Source: Anaerolineae bacterium
Lineage (GTDB): Bacteria > Chloroflexota > Anaerolineae > Promineifilales > Promineifilaceae
NCBI GenBank assembly: GCA_015486215.1
Contig: WFSA01000129.1
Coordinates: 1 to 39,132, forward strand
Length of the DNA stretch: 39,132 nt
Reading direction: 5' to 3'
The notes beneath the pieces were generated by a model. It was not told the origin of the DNA and did no database searches. It worked only from the letters and a program-made list of their open reading frames with translations. The stretch's first letter is position 1; the number at the start of each line of letters is the position of its first letter. Made by a program: the position numbers and the translations under genes. Below are positions 25,874 to 32,924 of the stretch, in pieces.

Positions 25874-25983
25874 GGGTGTGTTTCAAATGAGTTGAGCCAA
25901 AGTGACAGTCACGGGGCGAAAACTTGGTTTACCCAAAACTATACGCCCCCGTGATGTCACTTCTACTAAAACGAAACACACCC
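25874..25983. repeat. 110-bp palindromic element, GGGTGTGTTTC ends, 9-bp TSD
   Basis: The ends GGGTGTGTTTC and GAAACACACCC are perfect inverted repeats, flanked by the exact 9-bp duplication AAGTCATAT (25865-25873 and 25984-25992). The inner part (25901-25961) is a hairpin AGTGACAGTCACGGGGCG... ending GTCACT, which recurs alone at 31791-31853. Confidence 0.85.
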
Positions 25984-26005
25984 AAGTCATATCACCATTA
26001 CAAAA

Positions 26006-26094
26006 TAACGCGGATGGGGGCGGATTTCGCGGATGAACGCAGATTTTTTTAATCCGCGTTCATCCGCATAATCCGCGTGCGAAGCTATCCGCAT
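26006..26094. repeat. GCGGAT-type imperfect palindrome, copy 1
   Basis: AACGCGGATGGGGGCGGATT, then GCGGATGAACGC, are mirrored by GCGTTCATCCGC and ATCCGCGTGCGAAGCTATCC. A near-identical copy lies at 35181-35272. This is a dispersed extragenic palindrome. Confidence 0.75.
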
Positions 26095-26117
26095 TATATT
26101 TTTATATTAAGTTATAG

Positions 26118-26190
26118 GTATCTTCTCAGTATTCTAGGGAGACTTGATAAACTTTCCTAATGATACTCGTGTAAAATTTTGTCAAGTTGT
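26118..26190 (+). repeat. MITE family A, copy 10, decayed
   Basis: The left end GTATCTTCTCAGTATTC is intact. The body carries substitutions, about 25 bp around the centre are deleted, and the right end stops after TTTTGTCAAGTTG. It ends just before the gntR promoter. Confidence 0.8.
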
Positions 26191-26195
26191 ACAAT

Positions 26196-26224
26196 TTGCA
26201 CACATAAAAGGAATTGTTTATACT
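26196..26224 (+). promoter_or_regulatory. Promoter of the gntR gene
   Basis: TTGCAC (26196-26201), 17 bp, TATACT (26219-26224). The expected start is near 26231, inside the GTATAGAC operator. Confidence 0.6.
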
Positions 26225-26228
26225 ATAT

Positions 26229-26240
26229 TGGTATAGACAA
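26229..26240. promoter_or_regulatory. HutC-type operator upstream of gntR
   Basis: TGGTATAGACAA contains GTATAGAC, fitting the HutC-subfamily core GT-N-TA-N-AC. It overlaps the predicted transcription start of gntR, so autorepression is likely. Confidence 0.65.
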
Positions 26241-26257
26241 CTAGACAATCATACCAA

Positions 26258-26995
26258 ATGAGCAAAACCTTAAACAAAAATTACCCGCTTCCCATGTATT
26301 ACCAGCTCAAGGAACTTCTGCGAGAGCAGATTGCGGCTGGAGAGTGGCAAGTTGGCGATATGGTTTCCTCAGAACGCGAACTGAGTGAGCAACACAATAT
26401 CAGCCGCATGACCGCCCGGCAGGCGTTGAAAGAGTTGACGACAGAAGGATTGCTCTACCGCGTTCAAGGCAAAGGCACATTCGTTGCCGAACCTAAAATT
26501 GAACAAAAACTGACGCGATTAACCAGCTTTAGCGAAGATATGGGTACACGCGGCTTCGATTCTGGCGGGCGCGTTCTGCGTTTGGAGTTGATAAGCCCGT
26601 CCACACTGGTCTGCCGCGCATTGCAAATCACACCAGATCGCCAGATCGTCTTGCTGGAACGGCTGCGTCTGGCCGAAGGCGAACCCATCGCCCTTGAAAT
26701 ATGCCATCTATACTTCAACAATGTTGATAAATTGTTAAACGAAAATTTTGAAGACCACTCCCTCTACAACATCCTCCGTCAACAGTACAAGATCTTGCCC
26801 ACAAGGGCGGAACAGCAGGTAGAAGCAAGTTTATGCAGCCAACGAGAGCAGCATTTATTAAATATAAAGGAAGGCTCACCTGTTCTTAGGAATAGGCGGG
26901 TCGCTTTTAGCCAATGGGAACGGCCGTTTGAATACACCGAATCCGTTTACCGTGCCGACAGGTACGTTTTCCAAGTTGAGTTGGGAACGGCATAG
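26258..26995 (+). CDS. GntR-family regulator, HutC/NagR subfamily (UTRA domain)
   Basis: A protein of 245 residues. The N-terminal winged helix (about 8-75) includes LLREQIAAGEWQVGDMVSSE and HNISRMTARQALKELTTEGL, followed by VQGKGTFVAEP. The C-terminal UTRA effector domain spans about 90-240 (ERLRLAEGEPIALEI, EYTESVYRADRYVFQVEL). This architecture is that of HutC, NagR/DasR and PhnF. NagR and DasR sense GlcNAc-6-P or GlcN-6-P. The genes downstream would yield GlcNAc-6-phosphate from MurNAc, so such a sugar phosphate is a reasonable effector (inference). Two TGGTATAGAC(C/A)A sites, one over its own promoter and one ahead of the transporter operon, support control of both. Confidence 0.88.
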   Translation: MSKTLNKNYPLPMYYQLKELLREQIAAGEWQVGDMVSSERELSEQHNISRMTARQALKELTTEGLLYRVQGKGTFVAEPKIEQKLTRLTSFSEDMGTRGFDSGGRVLRLELISPSTLVCRALQITPDRQIVLLERLRLAEGEPIALEICHLYFNNVDKLLNENFEDHSLYNILRQQYKILPTRAEQQVEASLCSQREQHLLNIKEGSPVLRNRRVAFSQWERPFEYTESVYRADRYVFQVELGTA

Positions 26996-27010
26996 TTTTT
27001 TTACCCCATC

Positions 27011-27022
27011 TGGTATAGACCA
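27011..27022. promoter_or_regulatory. HutC-type operator ahead of the transporter operon
   Basis: TGGTATAGACCA is an exact instance of the sequence bound by PhnF and close to the NagR/DasR site TGGTCTAGACCA. It lies 15 bp after the gntR stop and 153 bp before the binding-protein start codon. Confidence 0.7.
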
Positions 27023-27121
27023 CCTAAAGAGTGTACCACTTAACATGGCTCATCAAACTCACGCAGATATTCAACGCCAACGGCGCAATCTGCGGATACA
27101 AAGAGCCGCCCCTGTTTTAAT

Positions 27122-27152
27122 ATTGGTTCAATCGTGAATCAATACTTTTTTA
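27122..27152 (+). promoter_or_regulatory. Hairpin with T-run in the operon leader
   Basis: TATTGGTTCA-ATCG-TGAATCAATA (9 of 10 pairs), followed by CTTTTTTATT. It looks like a weak terminator of gntR or a leader attenuator. The strong SD AAGGAGG of the next gene lies about 15 bp further. Confidence 0.5.
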
Positions 27153-27175
27153 TTCTTTAACTAAGGAGGTTAAGA

Positions 27176-29776
27176 ATGTTAGCAAAACATCGTTTTATTT
27201 GGATAATGGCCGTATTAGCCCTCATACTAATGCTGGCTGTCGGTTGTGGTAAAAAAACATCACAGCCAGAAGAAGCCGTTGAGGAAGAGACTACAGAACA
27301 AGTAGACGAACCCGCAAGCGACGAAGAAGAGGCTGCTGTTGAAGAGACCGCTGCCGATGAAGAAGAAACGGCCGTTGAAGAAGAAGCCGCAGCCGAAGAA
27401 GTCACGCTCACCATCTGGTCATGGCGTGTAGAAGATGAAGACGCATACAACGAAATTTTCGATGTATACGAAGCCGCCCATCCCGGCGTGACCGTTGAAT
27501 TCGTCCCCTTTGTCGCCACCGATTACAACAATATCTTGGCGACTGGTTTGACAGGCGAAGGCGGCCCCGACATCGCCCAACTCCGCGCCTATGGCGGCGT
27601 TCAACCGCTCATCGAAGCAGGGCAGCTGCTCCCGCTTGACGGCGAAATCGAAAGCCTCTCCAACTTCCCCGACGCAATTTTGAAAGGGGCGACAGGGCAG
27701 GCCGACGGCCGTATCTACGGCGTTCCCTTTGGCGTGCAAGCGTTCACCGCTTATTACAACAAAACCATCTTTGACGAACTGGGTCTCACTGAGCCAGAAA
27801 CATGGGATGAATTCATCGCCGTGTTGGACGCATTGCAAGCGGCCGATTACATTCCGATCTCCGCCCCCGCCAAAGATACATGGATGCTGCCCCTCATTCA
27901 CGACGCAGTAGCCGCCCCTCGTTACGGCGGGCCAGAGTTTGAAGCGGCCGTTCTCGCAGGCGAAACGGACTTCACCAATCCCGATTACGTTGCCTCAATC
28001 GGCGTTGTCCAAGATTTGCAGCAATATATGCCCGAAGACATCGTTGGCATCAGCTACGCCGACTCCAAAACCCTCTTCCTCACCGAACAAGCCGGCATTT
28101 TTCTTGGCGGTTCATTCGAGGTCGGCTTCTGGCGTGAAGAAGGTCCCGATATGGATTTAGGCATCTTCCGCGTCCCCGCGCCGCCAGATTCTTTGACGGG
28201 TCCATTGGTTCCCGGCTGGATGGATGGCTCTTACGGTGTCAACGCCCTCAGCGACTCCCCCGACGCGGCCAAAGAGTTGGTCAACTGGATGGGTACACCT
28301 GAGTTCGGCCAAATGTTCACCGAACAGATCAAACAACTCTCCGCCATTCCCGGCATGACCCCCACCGACCCGCTGTTGGCCGAATTTGCCGAACTGTTCG
28401 CCGAATCACCAACCTCATACCTGCATCTCGTCAACTTCCGCTATGGCGATCCATACGGCAGCACCCTGCTGGCCGACGGCATCCAAGCGATGTTCCTTGG
28501 CGATTCTGACCCCGAAACGATTGCCAACGACATTCAGACGGGTGTTTCCCAATGGTTCAATCCCAATGGCGAAGCGAGCGTAGAACCGGCCGAAGCAGAA
28601 CCCGTCACCCTCACCGTCTGGTCATGGCGCACGGAAGATGAAGATGCTTACAACGAAATTTTCGATGTGTACGAAGAAGCCAATCCCAATGTCACCGTTG
28701 AATTTGTCCCCTTCATCGCCACCGATTACAACAACATCCTCGCCACTGGGCTGACGGGCGAAGGCGGCCCCGATGTCGCTCAACTCCGCGCTTATGGCGG
28801 CATTCAGCCGCTCATCGAAGCGGGGCAGCTGCTGCCGCTTGATGGCGAAATCGCCACGCTGGGCAACTTCCCCGATGCGATTTTGAAAGGCGCGTCAGGA
28901 CAGGCAGACGGCCGTGTATATGGTGTACCGTTCGGCGTACAAACCTTCACCGCCTTCTACAACAAAGCGATCTTTGAAGAACTCGGCCTGACTGAGCCGC
29001 AAACATGGGACGAATTCATCGCCGCATTGGACGCGCTTCAAGCTGGCGGCTACATCCCGCTCGCCGTCCCCGCCAAAGATACATGGATGCTGCCGCTCAT
29101 TCACGATGCCGTCGCCGCCCCCCGTTACGGCGGCCCCGAATTTGAAGCCGAAGTGCTTTCTGGCGCGACTGACTTCAACGATCCCGATTACGTCGCCTCC
29201 ATCGCCGTCATTCAGGATTTGCAGCAATACATGCCCGCCGATGTCGTCGGTGTTAGCTACAATGATGCCAAAACCTTATTCTTGACCGAAATGGCCGGCA
29301 TCTTCCTCGGCGGTTCATTCGAGGTCGGCTTCTGGCGCAACGAAGGGCCGGAATTGGACTTAGGTGTTTTCCGCGTTCCCGCGCCGCCAGACTCCCTCGT
29401 CGGCCCCGTCGTTCCCGGCTGGATGGACGGCTCTTACGGCGTAAATGCGTTGAGCGACTCTCCCGACGCGGCCAAAGATTTGGTCGAATGGATGGGTACA
29501 CCAGAGTTTGCCCAACTCTTCACCGTAAAGATCAAACAACTGTCCGCCATGCCCGGCGCACAGCCAGAAGATCCGCTGCTGGCCGAATTCGCCGAACTAT
29601 TCGCCGAATCTCCCGCATCTTATCTGCATCTGGTAAACTTCCGTTACGGTGACCCGTCTGGCAGCACCCTGCTGGCTGACGGCATCCAAGCGATGTTCTT
29701 GGGCGAAGCAACCCCCGAACAGATCGCCGCCGACATTCAAGAAGGTATTTCTCAATGGTTCACCCCCAGCGAGTAA
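27176..29776 (+). CDS. ABC solute-binding lipoprotein with two tandem binding domains
   Basis: A protein of 866 residues, about twice the normal length of an extracellular sugar-binding protein. The lipoprotein signal ends LAVGC with Cys24. An acidic Glu/Ala/Asp tether covers about 31-75. Domain 1 starts at Val76 (VTLTIWSWR) and domain 2 at Val477 (VTLTVWSWR), exactly 401 residues or 1203 bp later. By eye about 88% of the first 100 residues are identical between domains. Both keep GLTGEGGPD, YGVPFGVQ, YYNK/FYNK, KDTWMLP, GIFLGGSFEVGFW and PGWMDGSYGVNALS, so both look functional. A short linker (NPNGEASVEPAEAEP) joins them. It should capture a sugar or muropeptide outside the membrane for the two permeases downstream. 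The ATPase subunit is not in the window. SD AAGGAGG is strong. Confidence 0.93.
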   Translation: MLAKHRFIWIMAVLALILMLAVGCGKKTSQPEEAVEEETTEQVDEPASDEEEAAVEETAADEEETAVEEEAAAEEVTLTIWSWRVEDEDAYNEIFDVYEAAHPGVTVEFVPFVATDYNNILATGLTGEGGPDIAQLRAYGGVQPLIEAGQLLPLDGEIESLSNFPDAILKGATGQADGRIYGVPFGVQAFTAYYNKTIFDELGLTEPETWDEFIAVLDALQAADYIPISAPAKDTWMLPLIHDAVAAPRYGGPEFEAAVLAGETDFTNPDYVASIGVVQDLQQYMPEDIVGISYADSKTLFLTEQAGIFLGGSFEVGFWREEGPDMDLGIFRVPAPPDSLTGPLVPGWMDGSYGVNALSDSPDAAKELVNWMGTPEFGQMFTEQIKQLSAIPGMTPTDPLLAEFAELFAESPTSYLHLVNFRYGDPYGSTLLADGIQAMFLGDSDPETIANDIQTGVSQWFNPNGEASVEPAEAEPVTLTVWSWRTEDEDAYNEIFDVYEEANPNVTVEFVPFIATDYNNILATGLTGEGGPDVAQLRAYGGIQPLIEAGQLLPLDGEIATLGNFPDAILKGASGQADGRVYGVPFGVQTFTAFYNKAIFEELGLTEPQTWDEFIAALDALQAGGYIPLAVPAKDTWMLPLIHDAVAAPRYGGPEFEAEVLSGATDFNDPDYVASIAVIQDLQQYMPADVVGVSYNDAKTLFLTEMAGIFLGGSFEVGFWRNEGPELDLGVFRVPAPPDSLVGPVVPGWMDGSYGVNALSDSPDAAKDLVEWMGTPEFAQLFTVKIKQLSAMPGAQPEDPLLAEFAELFAESPASYLHLVNFRYGDPSGSTLLADGIQAMFLGEATPEQIAADIQEGISQWFTPSE

Positions 29777-29780
29777 CATT

Positions 29781-29961
29781 GAGATAGAGTGTAGAGATAG
29801 AGATAGAGTGTAGAGATAGAGATAGAGGGTAGAGTGTAGAGTGTAGAGGGTAGAGATAGAGATAGCGGGTAGTGTGAAGAGATAGAAGGTTTTCCTCTAT
29901 CTCTATTCTCTATCTCCATTCTCTATCTCTATTCTCTATCTCTATCTCCATTCTCTATCTC
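29781..29961. repeat. Inverted GAGATA / TATCTC simple-word array
   Basis: Roughly 100 bp of GAGATAGAGTGTAGAG words are followed by roughly 70 bp of CTCTATCTCTATTC words. Transcribed RNA could form a very long hairpin between the binding-protein and permease genes. That is a common way to hold binding-protein mRNA levels above those of the permeases (inference). Confidence 0.8.
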
Positions 29962-29976
29962 TTCGTGGAGCGGATT

Positions 29977-30921
29977 ATGGCTGTGATAAAAAAACGTAAG
30001 ACGAATACGGGGGTGGGGCAGGGTGCGCCTCCTTGGCCGACGATTGTTCTATTCCTTCTCCCTGCTTTTTTACTGTACACCGTTTTTATGATTTGGCCGT
30101 TGGTGCAATCCATGATTTTCAGCACCTTTGAGTTTAAGGGGCTTGCTCGTGGTGCATTTGTCGGCTTGGCGAATTTTCGTGAACTGTTCACCAGATTTCC
30201 GCTCAATGAACAGCTTCCCCGCGCTTTTATGCACAATGGGGTCTTTTTTATCGGCACAATGCTGATTCAAAACACATTGGGGCTTCTTTTCGCCCTGCTG
30301 TTGAGCAAAGCTCCGTTTGGTAAACGGTTTTTCCAAACGGTTTACACGATGCCATATCTGATTAGTGCGCTTGTCGTCGGCTACCTGTGGAGCTTGATGC
30401 TCAATCCGCTGTTTGGGCCAGTAAACCAAATTTTGAAACTGATCGGGTTAAGCGATCTTGCCCGGCCGTGGCTTGGCGATCCTGCTACCGCACTGCCGGT
30501 GATTATTTTGGTCAATGCGTGGCAATGGATGGGCTTTCCCATGCTCTTGTTCGCTGCTGGGCTTGCCAATATCGGCAATGACATTCGTGAGGCGGCCACG
30601 ATTGACGGCGCGAATGCGTGGCAGTTGTTTCGCCGTATCGAATTGCCGCTGTTGACCCCCGTTATCGGCATCATCACCGTGTTGACCTTTATTGGCAACT
30701 TTAACGCTTTCGGCATTGTGTGGGCGTTGGGCGGCGTGGGCGGCGAACCAGCTGGCTCGACTGATGTGCTGGGCTTGGTCTTCTATCGCACCGCTTTTCG
30801 CGGCGGCGTGGATGCGTTTGGTTTGGCATCCGCGCTCGCGGTGCTGATGTTCCTGTTTATTTTTGGTATCTCGAACATCGTGCTGAGATGGTTCCGCCGT
30901 ATGGAGAGTGATCTGACATGA
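29977..30921 (+). CDS. ABC sugar permease, MalF/UgpA type
   Basis: A protein of 314 residues from the ATG at 29977, preceded by GGAG at 7 bp; a GTG at 29965 is also open. It has six predicted membrane helices after a basic N-terminus. The cytoplasmic EAA loop that contacts the ATPase reads EAATIDGANAWQLFRRIELP (about 208-227). With the next gene it forms the membrane channel for the solute delivered by the double binding protein. The two permease genes overlap by 4 bp. A shared MsmX-like ATPase encoded elsewhere would have to power them, as is common for carbohydrate importers of this family. Confidence 0.92.
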   Translation: MAVIKKRKTNTGVGQGAPPWPTIVLFLLPAFLLYTVFMIWPLVQSMIFSTFEFKGLARGAFVGLANFRELFTRFPLNEQLPRAFMHNGVFFIGTMLIQNTLGLLFALLLSKAPFGKRFFQTVYTMPYLISALVVGYLWSLMLNPLFGPVNQILKLIGLSDLARPWLGDPATALPVIILVNAWQWMGFPMLLFAAGLANIGNDIREAATIDGANAWQLFRRIELPLLTPVIGIITVLTFIGNFNAFGIVWALGGVGGEPAGSTDVLGLVFYRTAFRGGVDAFGLASALAVLMFLFIFGISNIVLRWFRRMESDLT

Positions 30922-31778
30922 CAACAAACCATAACGCGAACTATCCCCGTAAACGGCGCAAAATAGAAGCGGGCAAGGCGGCAACGGCCGTTCTCCTTTG
31001 GGGGTATGCGGCTGTCGTTCTTCTCCCGTTACTGCTGGTCATCGGTAATACAATGCGGCCATCGCGGGAAATTTTCAAACATCCCGTCGGCTTTCCAACC
31101 TCAATCAATTTTGACAGTTATATACGTGCTTGGCAGGAAGCGAACTTTAACACCTATTTCGTCAACTCGTTGCTCATCACCGTTTCGGCGGTTGTGCTGG
31201 CAACGGCCGTTGCTTCCTCAGCCGCGTACATTTTAGGCCGCTACTCGTTCAAGGGTAGCAAGATATTGTCCGCTTACTTTTTGGCGGGGCTGATGCTCCC
31301 CTTTCGTTTGGCGATTGTGCCGCTGTTTTTGCTATTGAACGATTTAGGGTTGATTGACAGCCGCTTTGGGCTGATTTTGGTCTACGCGGCGACGGGCATT
31401 CCCTTTTCCGTCTTCATTCTCTCCGCCTTCTTCCGTCAACTGCCGCCAGAGTTGAGCGAGGCGGCGCGGATTGACGGCGCGGGTGAGTTCACCATCTTCA
31501 GCCGCATAATGTTACCGCTCGTTCGTCCTGCGCTGGCGACGGTGACCGTTTTTCAATTTGTGCCGCTCTGGAATGACTTTTTCTTCCCGCTGGTGCTGCT
31601 CCGTTCCACCGACAAATGGACGTTACCCGTCGGCATGACCCGCTTTTTTGGCGAGTTCCAGACGGATTGGTCAACCCTTTTCGCGGGATTGATCATCACG
31701 ACATTGCCGCTGGTCATCCTCTTCTTGTTGGCGACCAAGCAGATCATCGCTGGGTTGACGGCTGGGGTTAGTAAATAG
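30918..31778 (+). CDS. ABC sugar permease, MalG/UgpE type
   Basis: A protein of 286 residues. The basic N-terminus (NYPRKRRKIEAGK) precedes six membrane helices. The EAA loop is SEAARIDGAGEFTIFSRIML (about 177-196), followed by a conserved PLVRP. The start codon overlaps the preceding stop (ATGA), so translation is coupled. Its partner is the MalF-like permease upstream. The closest families are carbohydrate importers of the CUT1 group. Given the amidase-like, kinase and etherase genes downstream, the cargo is more likely a MurNAc-containing sugar or muropeptide than a maltodextrin, but substrate cannot be read from the permease. Confidence 0.92.
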   Translation: MTTNHNANYPRKRRKIEAGKAATAVLLWGYAAVVLLPLLLVIGNTMRPSREIFKHPVGFPTSINFDSYIRAWQEANFNTYFVNSLLITVSAVVLATAVASSAAYILGRYSFKGSKILSAYFLAGLMLPFRLAIVPLFLLLNDLGLIDSRFGLILVYAATGIPFSVFILSAFFRQLPPELSEAARIDGAGEFTIFSRIMLPLVRPALATVTVFQFVPLWNDFFFPLVLLRSTDKWTLPVGMTRFFGEFQTDWSTLFAGLIITTLPLVILFLLATKQIIAGLTAGVSK

Positions 31779-31790
31779 TTGGGATGTGGA

Positions 31791-31853
31791 AGTGACAGTG
31801 ACGGGGCGAGCGGTCTTGGTTTACCCAAGACCGCTCGCCCCGTGACTGTCACT
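31791..31853. repeat. Very strong 29-bp hairpin between permease and hydrolase genes
   Basis: Two 29-nt arms (AGTGACAGTGACGGGGCGAG... and ...CTCGCCCCGTGACTGTCACT) pair at 28 of 29 positions around a 5-base loop. It is the same core as in the element at 25874-25983, without that element's outer ends. No T-run follows. It ends 6 bp before the next start codon, so it probably hides that gene's ribosome-binding region. Confidence 0.85.
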
Positions 31854-31859
31854 TAGGTT

Positions 31860-32909
31860 ATGGCTACATTCAATCAAGTAGATGCGGTTATGCGGCGGGG
31901 GTTAGGGACGGTGTTCCCAACGGCCGTTTTGCTCATCAAGCATCAGGGCGAGACCGTTTACCATCGTGCCTACGGCTGGCTCGACCCCGACGTGGAACGG
32001 CGGCCAACGCAGGTTGACAGCGTGTTCGATTTGGCTTCGCTGACGAAGCTGTTTACCGCGACCGCGTTTATGACGCTGGTTGAGGCGGGGGTGGTTGAAT
32101 TAGAAACGGCCGTTTCCACCATCATTCCCCCATTCGCCCATCCATCCGTCACCTTTCGCCATTTGCTGACTCACACGGCTGGACTGCCCGCGACATGCAA
32201 TCTGTACCGAAACAACGCGTACGCCAACCCGCTAGACGCGCTGTACGACAGGCTTGAGCTCGCCCCCGCCGGCCGTCAATGCGTTTACAGCGATGTCGGC
32301 CTCATTTTATTAGGGGAAGCGGTCGCACGGTTGATGGGGAAACCGCTGTCCGTTTACATGAAAGAAGCGATTTTTGAGCCGTTATCGTTGCACGAAACAG
32401 GTTTTAACCCGCTTGAGCGCGGCATTTCCATTGACCGCATCGTTCCCACCGAATTGTGCGCGTGGCGGCGACGGCGGTGTGTGGGCGAAGTGCATGATGA
32501 AAATGCGTTCGCTTTGGGCGGCGAATCTGGTCACGCGGGCTTGTTTGCGACGGCGCAAGAGGTCGCCGCACTGGGACAGCTTTATCTCAATGGCGGACGG
32601 CATGACGCTGGCCGCCTTTTTTCGCCATCATTGGCGGCGGAGGCGGTGCGCGAGCAGGTTAAACTGGATAACGGCCGTTACGGGCTGGGGTGGATGTTGC
32701 AAAGAGAGAGCGGCAGCCCCATCGGGCAAGCGTTCGGCATGAATAGTTACGGTCACACGGGATTTACAGGCACGTCACTCTGGATCGATCCCGATCAGGA
32801 GATGCTCGTCGTCTTGCTGACCAACCGCGTGTATTACGGCCGTAAGCCCCATCAAATCGTCGCTTTTCGTGCCCGATTGCACGACACGGCGATGGCAGAC
32901 GTGCGATAA
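31860..32909 (+). CDS. Beta-lactamase-fold serine hydrolase, possible muropeptide amidase
   Basis: A protein of 349 residues of the class C beta-lactamase/EstB/AmiE superfamily (PF00144). The catalytic Ser-x-x-Lys is SLTK (about 60-63), the Tyr motif is YSD (about 142-144), and the third motif is HTG in YGHTGFTG near 299. Other family marks are LLTHTAGLP and GLFATAQEVA. No signal peptide is seen, so it acts in the cytoplasm. In Bacillus subtilis a member of this superfamily (AmiE/YbbE), encoded beside murQ, removes L-Ala peptides from MurNAc. The same neighbourhood here suggests an N-acetylmuramyl-L-alanine amidase after import (inference). The SD is weak (TTAGG) and lies against the strong hairpin upstream. 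Confidence 0.8.
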   Translation: MATFNQVDAVMRRGLGTVFPTAVLLIKHQGETVYHRAYGWLDPDVERRPTQVDSVFDLASLTKLFTATAFMTLVEAGVVELETAVSTIIPPFAHPSVTFRHLLTHTAGLPATCNLYRNNAYANPLDALYDRLELAPAGRQCVYSDVGLILLGEAVARLMGKPLSVYMKEAIFEPLSLHETGFNPLERGISIDRIVPTELCAWRRRRCVGEVHDENAFALGGESGHAGLFATAQEVAALGQLYLNGGRHDAGRLFSPSLAAEAVREQVKLDNGRYGLGWMLQRESGSPIGQAFGMNSYGHTGFTGTSLWIDPDQEMLVVLLTNRVYYGRKPHQIVAFRARLHDTAMADVR

Positions 32910-32924
32910 TTTGGAGTTTTGTAT

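Noticed and set aside
27157-27519. Minus-strand Ser/Ala/Val-rich frame opposite the acidic tether
   Set aside because: It is the antisense of the GAA/GCC-rich Glu/Ala linker and is low complexity.
27401-29776. Assembly duplication of the binding-protein gene
   Set aside because: The halves differ at many silent positions and about one residue in eight, so they are diverged copies and not a duplicated read.
29781-29961. Possible CRISPR array
   Set aside because: Units are 6-10 bp simple words without spacers of constant length, and there are no cas genes.
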